Source of the DNA: Ruminococcus sp.
GTDB taxonomy: Bacteria > Bacillota > Clostridia > Oscillospirales > Ruminococcaceae
NCBI GenBank assembly: GCA_017478965.1
Contig: JAFVCV010000013.1
Coordinates: forward strand, 1-64,000
Direction of reading: 5' to 3'
Length of the DNA stretch: 64,000 nucleotides
Shown here: positions 9,159-16,979 of the stretch, piece by piece
Position numbering within the stretch: the first letter of the stretch is position 1
Layout: every line of letters starts with the position of its first letter
Notes under the pieces: model-generated
Seen by the model: the letters and a program-made list of their open reading frames with translations, nothing else
Databases searched by the model: none
Told to the model about the DNA's origin: nothing
Position numbers and translations under genes: made by a program

Positions 9159-9213
9159 GACCCGCTGCGGGCGGGTCGGTCATTTTGTCCCTTCCCGGCC
9201 TGCGCCGGGGAAG
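9159..9213 (+). other. two-hairpin leader of the HAD gene
   Basis: GACCCGC/GCGGGTC (9159-9165 and 9171-9177) forms a stem right at the predicted transcript 5' end. CTTCCCGGC pairs with GCCGGGGAAG (9191-9199 and 9204-9213) with one bulge. Neither is followed by a convincing T-tract. They may protect the 5' end or regulate; function unknown. Confidence 0.45.
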
Positions 9214-9263
9214 AAAGAAGGATAACTCCACCGCTGAGGGCGGGAAAAGGTAAGGTAAGAAAA

Positions 9264-9914
9264 ATGAGATATTCAGTATATCTTTTTGACCTTGACGGGA
9301 CGCTCTGCGACACCGGCGAGGGGATAATCAAAGCGGCGGGATACGCTCTGGAAAGGCTGGGAGAGCCTATGCCGGACAGCGGTACCATGAGAAAGTTCAT
9401 CGGGCCTCCCCTGTGGGACTGTTTTGAGAAGGTAGTGGGCCTTGACAGCGAAAAGACCGGCCGGGCGGTAAAGCTCTACCGGGAATATTACGCAGAAAAG
9501 GGCCTGTATGAAAACAGGCTGTATGAAGGCATCGAGGAGACTCTCAGGACCCTGAAAGAGGGCGGCGCCGTCCTTGGGGTGGCTACCTGCAAGCCGGAGC
9601 CTTTTTCCGTAAAGATACTCGAAAACCACGGTATTGCGGGATATTTTCAAAGCATAACAGGCTCGCTTACCGACGGCGGAAGGCGTGAGAAGGAAGAGGT
9701 CATAAACTGCGTGCTGGAACGCATAGGCTGTGATGACATCGGGAGCCGCCGGAAGGCAGTCATGGTAGGGGACCGCAAATACGACCTTATCGGAGCAAGA
9801 AAGACAGGCTTACAGTCGATAGGAGTGCTTTACGGATACGGCAGCCTGGAGGAACTGAGGGAATACGGGGCAGAACACCTGGTAAACAGACCGGAAGAGA
9901 TACCGGCCGTCTGA
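9264..9914 (+). CDS. HAD-superfamily hydrolase, phosphoglycolate phosphatase-like
   Basis: 216 residues. Motif I is DLDGTLCDT (residues 8-16) with the nucleophile and acid aspartates, motif II is ATCKP, and motif III/IV is MVGDRKYDLIGARKTG. The helical cap between residues 20 and 85 is as in Gph-type phosphatases. Such enzymes dephosphorylate small metabolites such as phosphoglycolate or nucleotides in the cytosol; the substrate cannot be told here. The ATG has only a weak AAGGTAAG upstream, but codons before it are not HAD-like. It lies 55 bases ahead of rsmG, probably co-transcribed. Confidence 0.88.
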   Translation: MRYSVYLFDLDGTLCDTGEGIIKAAGYALERLGEPMPDSGTMRKFIGPPLWDCFEKVVGLDSEKTGRAVKLYREYYAEKGLYENRLYEGIEETLRTLKEGGAVLGVATCKPEPFSVKILENHGIAGYFQSITGSLTDGGRREKEEVINCVLERIGCDDIGSRRKAVMVGDRKYDLIGARKTGLQSIGVLYGYGSLEELREYGAEHLVNRPEEIPAV

Positions 9915-9969
9915 AAACTAACCGGCCGCCCCGCAGGCAGCATACCGTGAAAAGTCAAAGGAGAAAACG

Positions 9970-10683
9970 ATGCTAAGCAGAACACAAACAGACGATCTCT
10001 TCGAGCCATATGGGATAAAGCTCACCGACAGTATGTATGAGCGGCTGTCTGTCTACGCCCATATGCTCACAGAACGCAACAAGGTCATGAACCTGACAGC
10101 CATAACGGACGATATGGGGATAGCTGAAAAGCATTTTTTTGACAGCATATATCCCTTCACCCTCTTTGTGCCGGATAAGGGGAGCAGGCTCATCGACGTC
10201 GGCACGGGCGCAGGTTTCCCGGCCGGGCCGCTGAAAATATTCCGGGACGACCTTGATATCACCCTGCTAGACAGCCTTAACAAAAGGGTGGGTTTCCTGA
10301 AAGAAGTCTCAGATGCGGCGGGCCTTGGCGCAAAGTGCATACACGGCAGGGCCGAGGACCTTGGAAAGGACATAGCCTACAGAGAGAGCTTTGACATCGC
10401 CACTGCCAGAGCGGTATCCAACCTTACTGCCCTGAGCGAATACTGCCTGCCCCTTGTCAGGATCGGGGGGTATTTCGTTTCACTAAAAGGCTCCGCCGGC
10501 GGGGAAGAACTCAGAGCCGCAGAGAAGTCCATAAAGGTCCTTGGGGGCAGCGTTGAAAAGACCCTGCGCTACACCCTCCCCAGCGGCGACGGCAGGACGC
10601 TCATAATAATAAAAAAGACCGCCCCTACTCCGGCGGTCTATCCCAGGAACGCCGGTCAGATCAAAAGATCGGCGCCTGTCTGA
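9970..10683 (+). CDS. rsmG: 16S rRNA (guanine-527-N7) methyltransferase
   Basis: 237 residues. The AdoMet-binding motif is LIDVGTGAGFPAGPLKI, preceded by NLTAITD and EKHFFDSIYP, all hallmarks of RsmG (GidB). The enzyme methylates G527 of 16S rRNA, near the streptomycin site. The family usually sits beside gidA or parA near the origin. Here it follows a HAD gene, about 23 kb from oriC and about 50 kb from parAB, so the usual linkage is broken. AAAGGAG precedes the ATG. Confidence 0.95.
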   Translation: MLSRTQTDDLFEPYGIKLTDSMYERLSVYAHMLTERNKVMNLTAITDDMGIAEKHFFDSIYPFTLFVPDKGSRLIDVGTGAGFPAGPLKIFRDDLDITLLDSLNKRVGFLKEVSDAAGLGAKCIHGRAEDLGKDIAYRESFDIATARAVSNLTALSEYCLPLVRIGGYFVSLKGSAGGEELRAAEKSIKVLGGSVEKTLRYTLPSGDGRTLIIIKKTAPTPAVYPRNAGQIKRSAPV

Positions 10684-10722
10684 GCCATTGGCTCACCTAT
10701 GATGGGCGGCATCAAAGAGCCC

Positions 10723-10751
10723 CGCAGGCCGTTTGCGTTAAACGGCCTGCG
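10723..10751. other. perfect 12-bp hairpin without a T-tract
   Basis: CGCAGGCCGTTT (10723-10734) and AAACGGCCTGCG (10740-10751) with a five-base loop, lying between convergent rsmG and a small minus-strand gene. Neither side has a run of T, so it is not a classical intrinsic terminator. It may still end or protect transcripts. Confidence 0.6.
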
Positions 10752-10763
10752 TCAGAAAGATCA

Positions 10764-10940
10764 CTATATATCCACGACCCAGATAATGTCGTCTGCCACT
10801 ATCTTGTCAGGCTTCAGGTCCAGGTTCGGGTAGACGTACTTATAGAACAGGATCGCCAGCACGCCCAGCAGCAGCAGGACACTGATAAAGGTGAACATTC
10901 TTTTCGCTTTCTTTTCAGGGTCGTCCTTCTTATCTTTCAT
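10764..10940 (-). CDS. 58-residue single-pass membrane protein, unknown
   Basis: It begins MKDKKDDPEKKAKRMF, then has one hydrophobic helix (TFISVLLLLGVLAILFYKYV, about 17-36), and ends IVADDIIWVVDI. The start codon at 10938-10940 follows GGAGG with eight bases between, a strong ribosome site. The basic residues before the helix predict a cytoplasmic N-terminus. Family unknown. It runs convergent to rsmG and away from mgtE. Confidence 0.7.
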   Translation of the reverse strand: MKDKKDDPEKKAKRMFTFISVLLLLGVLAILFYKYVYPNLDLKPDKIVADDIIWVVDI

Positions 10941-11063
10941 ATCTATTCCTCCAATTTATTTTCTCCCCGCAGGGTCTGAACTTACTACCATTATACACGC
11001 CATTTTACCGAATGTCAAGAGCGGAGACGAATTTTAACAAAAACGGGTATTTTATGGGATTTT

Positions 11064-11096
11064 CCCCCGATGAAAAATTTTTTCGGGGGTATTTTT
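11064..11096 (+). terminator. terminator-like hairpin upstream of the mgtE promoter
   Basis: CCCCCGA (11064-11070) pairs with TCGGGGG (11083-11089), followed by TATTTTT. It points rightward and would stop antisense or read-through RNA just before the mgtE promoter. Confidence 0.55.
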
Positions 11097-11110
11097 CTGG
11101 TCTGCGGCGA

Positions 11111-11139
11111 TTGACAAAGAGAGAAAAATATGTTATAAT
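11111..11139 (+). promoter_or_regulatory. sigma-A promoter for mgtE
   Basis: TTGACA (11111-11116), a 17-base spacer and TATAAT (11134-11139), a perfect consensus nearly 300 bases ahead of the mgtE start. Confidence 0.9.
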
Positions 11140-11201
11140 TTATAAGCAAAAATTTTTTTAGTTTTTAATTTTGTCGTGTTTTTCAAAGTGAGGTGAAAAA
11201 A

Positions 11202-11315
11202 GTGACGAACGGTGACAGTTGCGGGTCAAAAGGACGAGCGGTCTGGTTTTACGGTATAAATGCCAATATCCTTTGCAGGGGCGCAGCTGTGGGCGTCGCT
11301 TTTTGCGGGGGATAG
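11202..11315 (+). CDS. possible 37-residue leader peptide of mgtE
   Basis: GTG at 11202 has AGGTG six bases upstream, and the frame runs 37 codons to TAG at 11313-11315, 26 bases before the leader terminator. The product begins MTNGDSCGSKGRAVWFYG and ends AAVGVAFCGG, with no known motif. Placement between promoter and terminator fits an attenuation peptide, but the frame may be a chance opening inside a riboswitch. Confidence 0.3.
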   Translation: MTNGDSCGSKGRAVWFYGINANILCRGAAVGVAFCGG

Positions 11316-11341
11316 TGCCCTTGTGTCATAAAAACAGTCTA

Positions 11342-11394
11342 CTCGTATGAGCTTACGGCCCGCAGGCATATCATAGGCTCATGCGAGTTTTTTT
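11342..11394 (+). terminator. leader terminator of mgtE
   Basis: CTCGTATGAGC (11342-11352) pairs with GCTCATGCGAG (11377-11387) with one G-U pair, followed by TTTTTTT (11388-11394). It ends 45 bases before the mgtE ATG, the place expected for transcription attenuation. Confidence 0.88.
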
Positions 11395-11439
11395 GTCCCT
11401 TTGGCTCCTATGTCGATATTTGAAATAGGAGGTAAAGCT

Positions 11440-12891
11440 ATGTCAGAAGAGATAGAGAAGGCTGCACAGAGCGCTGAGACAGTGACGGACAGCGACGGGC
11501 TGAGTGCGGCCAAGCCTGACTACGAGCAGGAGATCATAAACATAATCAGGGGGAACATCTCCCCCAAGGCAATGCAGCAGAAGCTTGACGACTATCACGG
11601 CAACGACGTCGCCGGGGTAATGGAAAAGCTTACCTTGCAGGAAAGAAAAAAGCTATACAGGGTCTGCAATGCAGGTATGCTGGCAGAGGCCTTCGAGCAT
11701 CTGGAGGAGGACGCTGCGGGGGTATACCTTAACGAAATGGACCTGGCAAAGGCAGCGGCGGTCATTTCCCAGCTGGAGACAGATACGGCGGTGGATATCC
11801 TCCATGAGATAGACAAGGAAAAGCGCTCGCTGATGATAGACAGTCTGAGGCCCGATATCAGGGACGAGATAAAGCTCATCGCCTCCTTTGACGACGATGA
11901 GATAGGCAGCCGCACCACCACCAACTGCATAATAATAAGGGAGAACCTGAGTGTAAAGCAGGCCATGAGCGAGCTGATAAGGCAGGCGGAGGTCAATGAC
12001 AACATCTCCACCATATTCGTAGTGGACGAGGAGGGGGACTTCTACGGGGCCATCGACCTTAAAGAGCTCATAACCGCCCGCAGCCACACCTATCTTGACA
12101 GTCTCATTGCCACCTCGTTTCCCTATGTCTATGCCCATGAGACTATCGACGACTGTATAGAGATGCTAAAGGATTATTCTGAGGACAGCATACCGGTCCT
12201 GGACAACAGCAACAAGCTTTTAGGCGTCATCACCGCAAAGAGCATGATAGAGGTCGTTGACGACGAGATGGGTGAGGATTACGCAAGGCTGGCCGGTCTG
12301 ACCGCAGAGGAAGACCTTCAGGAGCCGCTGAAGGAGAGCATGAAAAAGCGCCTGCCATGGCTGCTGGTACTGTTGTGCCTGGGGATGCTGGTCTCCGGCG
12401 TGGTGGGGGCCTTTGAAAAGGTCATCGCACAGCTGACGCTCATCATGGCGTTCCAGTCCCTGATACTTGACATGGCCGGCAACGTGGGCACACAGTCCCT
12501 TGCGGTCACCATCAGGGTCCTGATGGACGAGAACCTGACATTGAAACAGAAAATGCACCTTGTGACCAAGGAGATGAGGGTGGGCCTCTGCAACGGACTT
12601 TTGCTGGGCGCCATAGCCTTTGTTTTCGTGGGGCTGTACATTATGTTCTTCAAGCACAAGGCGGCGCTGTTCTCATTTGCGGTGTCGGGCTGCATAGGCA
12701 TCTCCCTGGTGCTTGCCATGCTGATATCGAGTTCTGTGGGAACGCTCATACCTTTGTTTTTCAAGAAGATTAAGGTAGATCCTGCCGTGGCTTCCGGTCC
12801 GCTGATAACCACCATCAACGACCTGGTGGCGGTAGTTACCTACTACGGTATGAGCTGGATACTGCTGCTGAACGTTCTAAAACTTGCATAA
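11440..12891 (+). CDS. mgtE: magnesium transporter MgtE
   Basis: 483 residues from the ATG at 11440, chosen for AGGAGG seven bases upstream. Order of domains: an acidic N domain with MgtE repeats (to about 140), paired CBS domains (about 140-275, with VVDEEGDFYGAIDLKEL and DNSNKLLGVITAKS), a plug helix, then five membrane helices. LDMAGNVGTQSLAVTIR is the conserved pore signature, with the Mg2+-coordinating region DPAVASGPLITTINDLVAVVTYYG near the end. It imports Mg2+ and gates on cytosolic Mg2+. The attenuated leader upstream implies expression control by Mg2+ as well. Confidence 0.95.
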   Translation: MSEEIEKAAQSAETVTDSDGLSAAKPDYEQEIINIIRGNISPKAMQQKLDDYHGNDVAGVMEKLTLQERKKLYRVCNAGMLAEAFEHLEEDAAGVYLNEMDLAKAAAVISQLETDTAVDILHEIDKEKRSLMIDSLRPDIRDEIKLIASFDDDEIGSRTTTNCIIIRENLSVKQAMSELIRQAEVNDNISTIFVVDEEGDFYGAIDLKELITARSHTYLDSLIATSFPYVYAHETIDDCIEMLKDYSEDSIPVLDNSNKLLGVITAKSMIEVVDDEMGEDYARLAGLTAEEDLQEPLKESMKKRLPWLLVLLCLGMLVSGVVGAFEKVIAQLTLIMAFQSLILDMAGNVGTQSLAVTIRVLMDENLTLKQKMHLVTKEMRVGLCNGLLLGAIAFVFVGLYIMFFKHKAALFSFAVSGCIGISLVLAMLISSSVGTLIPLFFKKIKVDPAVASGPLITTINDLVAVVTYYGMSWILLLNVLKLA

Positions 12892-12900
12892 AAACGAACC

Positions 12901-12931
12901 AGTCCTTCCTCTGTTTTGAGGAAGGACTTTT
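12901..12931. terminator. terminator between mgtE and the response regulator gene
   Basis: AGTCCTTCCTC (12901-12911) and GAGGAAGGACT (12918-12928) form a perfect 11-bp stem, with TTTT on the right and an A-rich left side. It can serve both convergent genes. Confidence 0.85.
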
Positions 12932-12957
12932 CTGGCTGCTCCCGATAACAGGAAAAG

Positions 12958-13587
12958 CTACTGGCCTTTTATTTCTTTATAGTAGAATACCGCAAGCTGG
13001 GTACGGTCCCTCAGGTCCAGCTTTTCCAGCAAAGCTGAAAGATAGTTCCTTACCGTCCCTTCGCTCAGATACATCTTCCCGGCGATCTCCTTGTTGTTCA
13101 GCCCCTCTGCTACCAGAGTAAGTATCTCCTTCTCCTTGTCGGTGATCCCGAATTTGCCGAAATCAAATTCCTCCCGGCTCTTCATTACCGCCGGCAGCCT
13201 GTCGGCCACCTCTGAGCCGAAGACCGTCTGCCCCCGCATCACCGCCTCTAAGGCCGGAGCTATCCCCTCGAAGTCCTGCTTTAATATGTAGCCCCTGGCT
13301 CCTATGAAAAGCGCCTTCGCTATGTATTCATCGTCCGAAAAGGTCGTAAGGTACAGTATCTTAGCCTCCGGATGCTTTTTCATAAGGATCTCCCCGGCCT
13401 CCAGTCCGGTCATGCCCTCCATCCTTATGTCCATCAGCATTACGTCCGGCCTAACACTTTCGTAAATACCCATGGCCTCCGTGCCGCTGCTGCCCATGGC
13501 CTCCACGGTCACGCTGCCCGTGCTTTCCAGAATGGTCTTCAAAGATATGGCCGCTAACCTGTCGTCGTCTATGACCGCTATCCTCAT
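12958..13587 (-). CDS. NarL/LuxR-family response regulator
   Basis: 209 residues. The receiver domain (1-118) has the acidic pocket IDDD at 6-9 and the phospho-acceptor D53 in LMDIRM, with the T/K switch residues in YLTTF and ILKQD. The C-terminal LuxR-type helix-turn-helix (about 146-205) contains TDKEKEILTLVAEGLNNKEIA and the recognition helix EGTVRNYLSALLEKL. Its ATG overlaps the kinase stop as ATGA, so the pair is co-translated. The likely target is the divergent ABC exporter operon, as in Bacillus LnrK. Confidence 0.92.
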   Translation of the reverse strand: MRIAVIDDDRLAAISLKTILESTGSVTVEAMGSSGTEAMGIYESVRPDVMLMDIRMEGMTGLEAGEILMKKHPEAKILYLTTFSDDEYIAKALFIGARGYILKQDFEGIAPALEAVMRGQTVFGSEVADRLPAVMKSREEFDFGKFGITDKEKEILTLVAEGLNNKEIAGKMYLSEGTVRNYLSALLEKLDLRDRTQLAVFYYKEIKGQ

Positions 13588-14657
13588 CTGCTTTTCTCTC
13601 CCTTCCTTACTGTCATGAATATCTTAAAACCCTTTTCAGATGACTCGATGTTCAGAAGTCCCCCTGCGCTCTGCGCTCTCTCCCTCATGTTTTTAAGGCC
13701 TATGCCCGTCTCTTTTATGGGGCCGCTCCTGCCGTTGTCCTCTATCATGAGCTGGTAGAAACCCGGGTGCTCCCTGATGATGACCCTTAGCCTGTCGCCG
13801 GAAGAATGCTTCACCGCATTGGAGACTCCCTCTTTGACTATGCCAAGTATACAAAGCCTTAGCCTGGAGGGCATATCGTTCTCCACATCGTATTCAAGGA
13901 CCGCTGTGAACCTGTCCCCGGCGCTTTTAAGGCACTCCTGCACGGAGCTTTTAAGGTCCACCGAGTCGTCATGAAGATCGTGGACGCTCTTTCTTATGCT
14001 TGTCATGGCGCTGTCAAGAGTCTCTTTCAGCCCCGACAGCGGCTCTTTCAGCTTTTCGTCCTTGTTTATGACCATCAGCGCCCCCGCCTGCAAAAGCGAC
14101 CGGGTCAGCATATGGCCCACGTTGTCATGTATCTCTCTTGCGATGCGGTTTCGTTCCTTTAAAGTTGCAAGATGTATCTCGTTGTCCTGTGCGTCGATGA
14201 GCCGGCGGTTCATGGTGTCAAGCTCCATGTTCCGCTGCGCCGTCATGTCCCTCAGCTCTGTCATTTTGTCAATGATGTCAATGAGCTTTGATAGCCTGAC
14301 ATAGAATATCAGCGCCACGGCTATCCCCACGGCGGACAGCATGAGCTGGAAAGGCTCTATCCCCTCCAGGTCAAGCAGGACCCCGGCACAGGGCAGGACG
14401 CTCCATTTTTTCTTTTCCCACAATGCCAGATAGAGAAGCATGGGCGCCGCACAGAAGAACGCCGGCATGAAGATGCACAGCGCTGAAAATCCCGCTATGA
14501 TAAAGGGCGCCGCCTTTTTCCCGGAAAACATCTCGATGGCCGAGGCCGCCCCCACGGTGAGCAGTATACCTACTACCGGCTGCCTTTCGCTGCTGCCTAT
14601 GGAAAATGCCGCTATGCACATTATCAGCACAGCCAGCCTGTCCGCAAGCCTTTCCAT
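13584..14657 (-). CDS. NarL-type sensor histidine kinase
   Basis: 357 residues. Residues 5-120 hold four to five hydrophobic segments with no large external sensor domain, so the signal is probably sensed in or at the membrane. A coiled linker leads to the HisKA_3 motif KERNRIAREIHDNVGHML, with phospho-accepting H177, and a HATPase domain with NAVKH and GIGLKNMRERA. This layout is that of LnrJ/DesK-like kinases. It overlaps the response regulator by four bases; the ATG follows GGAGGGGAG. Confidence 0.9.
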   Translation of the reverse strand: MERLADRLAVLIMCIAAFSIGSSERQPVVGILLTVGAASAIEMFSGKKAAPFIIAGFSALCIFMPAFFCAAPMLLYLALWEKKKWSVLPCAGVLLDLEGIEPFQLMLSAVGIAVALIFYVRLSKLIDIIDKMTELRDMTAQRNMELDTMNRRLIDAQDNEIHLATLKERNRIAREIHDNVGHMLTRSLLQAGALMVINKDEKLKEPLSGLKETLDSAMTSIRKSVHDLHDDSVDLKSSVQECLKSAGDRFTAVLEYDVENDMPSRLRLCILGIVKEGVSNAVKHSSGDRLRVIIREHPGFYQLMIEDNGRSGPIKETGIGLKNMRERAQSAGGLLNIESSEKGFKIFMTVRKGEKSR

Positions 14658-14698
14658 TTTGCTCCCCTCCTGCCTTTAAGATACGATCTGTCCATACC

Positions 14699-14727
14699 AT
14701 TATAACACGGCGGGGAGACAAAGTAAA
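14699..14727 (-). promoter_or_regulatory. sigma-A promoter for the two-component operon
   Basis: On the minus strand TTTACT (14722-14727), a 17-base spacer and TATAAT (14699-14704). Confidence 0.7.
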
Positions 14728-14757
14728 GGCCTTACAGGCTGAGAGCCGGCAAAAAAA

Positions 14758-14769
14758 TGACATTTGTCA
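14758..14769. promoter_or_regulatory. candidate response-regulator operator
   Basis: TGACA-TT-TGTCA is a perfect palindrome in the divergent gap, about 23 bases upstream of the weak -35 of the exporter promoter. A NarL-family regulator dimer could bind here. The link is inferred from position and symmetry only. Confidence 0.4.
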
Positions 14770-14792
14770 CTACAGTTCCTGACGGCCGGCAC

Positions 14793-14821
14793 TTAAAATC
14801 TCCGGCGGAAAGTGATAGAAT
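14793..14821 (+). promoter_or_regulatory. weak, probably activated promoter for the ABC exporter
   Basis: TAGAAT (14816-14821) has a poor -35 (TTAAAA at 14793-14798) 17 bases upstream, as expected for a promoter that needs an activator. Confidence 0.5.
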
Positions 14822-14881
14822 ATATACAGTAAGAAACATACACAGATCACATAACAGCTGATCCGACCATGAGGTGATAAA

Positions 14882-15832
14882 ATGGAAAACACTATAGTAA
14901 AGATCGAAGGGCTTGTAAAGCGCTACAGTGAGCTTATCGCTCTTGACCACCTGGACCTGGAGATAAAGGAGGGCGAGGTCTTCGGGCTTCTCGGACCTAA
15001 CGGCTCCGGCAAGACCACTACCATAAACTGTCTTTTGTCACTGCTTTCCTTCGACAAGGGCAGCATCGAGATCTTCGGCAGGAAGATGAGCCCCACGGCC
15101 TATGACATCAAGAGGGACATCGGCGTGATAATGCAGAACGTGGCGGTCTATGAAGAGCTGAGCGTCTATGACAACATAGATTATTTCTGCGGACTTTATG
15201 TGAAGGATAAGGCCGTCAGAAAGCAGTATGTGGAAGATGCGGTGAAGTTCGTGGGCCTGGAGGAATTTCTGAAATTCAAGCCGAAAAAGCTTTCCGGCGG
15301 TCTTTTCAGAAGGCTCAATATCGCCTGCGGCATCGCCCACAAGCCCAGGCTCATAATCCTTGACGAGCCTACGGTGGCTGTTGACCCTCAGAGCCGCAAC
15401 AAGATACTTGAAGGGATAGAGGAGCTCAACCGTAACGGCGCCACTATCATCTACACCTCCCACTATATGGAGGAAGTGGAGCAGATCTGCACCCGCATAG
15501 CCATCATGGACAAGGGCAAAAAGATAGCCGAGGGCACCAAGGACGAGCTAAAACGCACCATCAAGAATACCGAGACAGTCACCATCGAGATACTTTCCCT
15601 GCCTGAAAAGGTTAGGGAGGAAACAGGTTCACTTCCTCACGTTTACAGCGCCGAATATGACGGCGCAAGGCTGACCGTCAGATGTTCGGGAGGGAAGCAC
15701 AACCTTATCCGTATCCTGGAGGTCCTGCAAAAAAACGAACTGAGCTTTGGCAGAGTCTACACCGAGCTTCCCACGCTGAACGACGTTTTCCTGGAGATCA
15801 CCGGAAAGGCTCTCAGAGACAAGGAGGACTGA
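14882..15832 (+). CDS. ABC exporter ATP-binding subunit (LnrL-like)
   Basis: 316 residues. Walker A GPNGSGKTT (38-46), signature LSGG (137-140) and Walker B LIILDEP (157-163). It has the extra C-terminal region of about 80 residues usual in drug and lantibiotic exporters of the DrrA/CcmA type. It energises the two permeases encoded directly after it (one- and minus-14-base spacing). With the adjacent NarL-type system the layout matches Bacillus LnrJK-LnrLMN, which confers resistance to linearmycin-like membrane-active compounds; the actual substrate here is unknown. Confidence 0.92.
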   Translation: MENTIVKIEGLVKRYSELIALDHLDLEIKEGEVFGLLGPNGSGKTTTINCLLSLLSFDKGSIEIFGRKMSPTAYDIKRDIGVIMQNVAVYEELSVYDNIDYFCGLYVKDKAVRKQYVEDAVKFVGLEEFLKFKPKKLSGGLFRRLNIACGIAHKPRLIILDEPTVAVDPQSRNKILEGIEELNRNGATIIYTSHYMEEVEQICTRIAIMDKGKKIAEGTKDELKRTIKNTETVTIEILSLPEKVREETGSLPHVYSAEYDGARLTVRCSGGKHNLIRILEVLQKNELSFGRVYTELPTLNDVFLEITGKALRDKED

Positions 15833-15833
15833 A

Positions 15834-16979
15834 ATGTTTCTTCATGAACTGTTCTATCAGATAAAATGCTCGCTGAAAACCAAGGAGCTTTATATCTGGA
15901 TAATACTTTTCCCCGCCTTTTTAGGCATAGTTTTCAAGGCCGCACTTTACGACATCTACAACAGGCAGACTAAATTCGAGACTGTCCCGGCGGCCGTGGT
16001 CACGGTCAGGGACGACCCAATTTTCTCTCAGGTCACAAAGGGCATAAACGAAAGCGAGGACCCCATGTTCAGCTTTACATTCTTCTCCGCCGATGAGGAG
16101 CAGAAGGCTCTGGAACTTCTTGACAGCGAAGAGGTGGGCGGGGTCATCTATCTTGAAGACGAGCTTTCCATGAAAGTAAAATACGACGGCATGAAGGCAA
16201 CTATGCTAAAGACCTTTATCGAGACTTACACCTTCCAGGAAACGATCATCAAAGACGCCGTTATGAAGGACCCCCTGGGCTATCAGAAAGTGGCTGACGC
16301 CCTTACTGAGGACATCAGCACCGTCACGGAGGTCCCCCTTATCCCTGAGGGCACCAACACCAACTACATGACCCAGTACTTTTACAATCTGCTGGCCATG
16401 GTGGCCCTTTTCGGCTCCATGACGGGCCTGAGAAAGACCGTGGAGAGCCAGGCCAATCTTTCGGCCCTTGGTGCAAGGCGGAGCTGCTCGCCGGTGAAAA
16501 AGTCCGTTACCACCGTCGCCGGCCTCACTGCTAACTTCATCGTCCAGTCCCTTTGCATGGTCTTTTCAGTGACCTTTATCAGGTTCGTGCTTAAAGTAGA
16601 TCTGGGCGACAAGCTGCCAATGATCTACCTTACCGCTGTTATCTCCGGTTTATTGGGCGTTTGCCTGGGCTTTCTGATCGGCTCCGCAGGGACCTTCAGC
16701 GAAGACTCCAAGGAAGGCATATCCACCGTAGTTTCGCTGCTGATGTGCTTTCTGAGCGGACTGATGGCCGGAGACATGAGGATAAAGATAGAAGACCGTA
16801 TACCGATCATCAACCGCATAAACCCATCCGCTCTCATATCCGACTGCTTTTTCAGCCTGAATATGTTCAGCGACTACAGCCGATACATCACCGACATCGT
16901 TTCAATACTCATCATCTCATTCATTTTTGCCCTTATAGGGTTCGTTCTTACCAGGAGGAGAAAATATGCAAGTCTTTAA
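15834..16979 (+). CDS. ABC-2 type permease, first subunit (LnrM-like)
   Basis: 381 residues. One N-terminal helix (about 20-38) is followed by an extracytoplasmic domain to about residue 170, then five helices with a core region (SALGARRSCSPVKKSVTTVAGL) typical of ABC-2 exporters. The two permeases are distant relatives of each other and probably form a heterodimer with two ATPase copies. Starts two bases after the ATPase stop. Confidence 0.87.
   Translation: MFLHELFYQIKCSLKTKELYIWIILFPAFLGIVFKAALYDIYNRQTKFETVPAAVVTVRDDPIFSQVTKGINESEDPMFSFTFFSADEEQKALELLDSEEVGGVIYLEDELSMKVKYDGMKATMLKTFIETYTFQETIIKDAVMKDPLGYQKVADALTEDISTVTEVPLIPEGTNTNYMTQYFYNLLAMVALFGSMTGLRKTVESQANLSALGARRSCSPVKKSVTTVAGLTANFIVQSLCMVFSVTFIRFVLKVDLGDKLPMIYLTAVISGLLGVCLGFLIGSAGTFSEDSKEGISTVVSLLMCFLSGLMAGDMRIKIEDRIPIINRINPSALISDCFFSLNMFSDYSRYITDIVSILIISFIFALIGFVLTRRRKYASL

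Larger units (their letters stand above)
11146..11394 (+). ncRNA. mgtE leader RNA, possible Mg2+ riboswitch (M-box-like) or leader-peptide attenuator
   Basis: A leader of about 250 bases between promoter and terminator precedes a magnesium transporter gene. Short blocks that occur in M-box (ykoK) RNAs appear here in the M-box order: AGGTGA (11191), GCCAAT (11262), GCAGCTG (11283) and ATAGTGC (11312). The intervening sequence does not clearly match the consensus, so this is suggestive only. An RBS-led 37-codon ORF also runs through it, giving a competing explanation. Confidence 0.45.
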
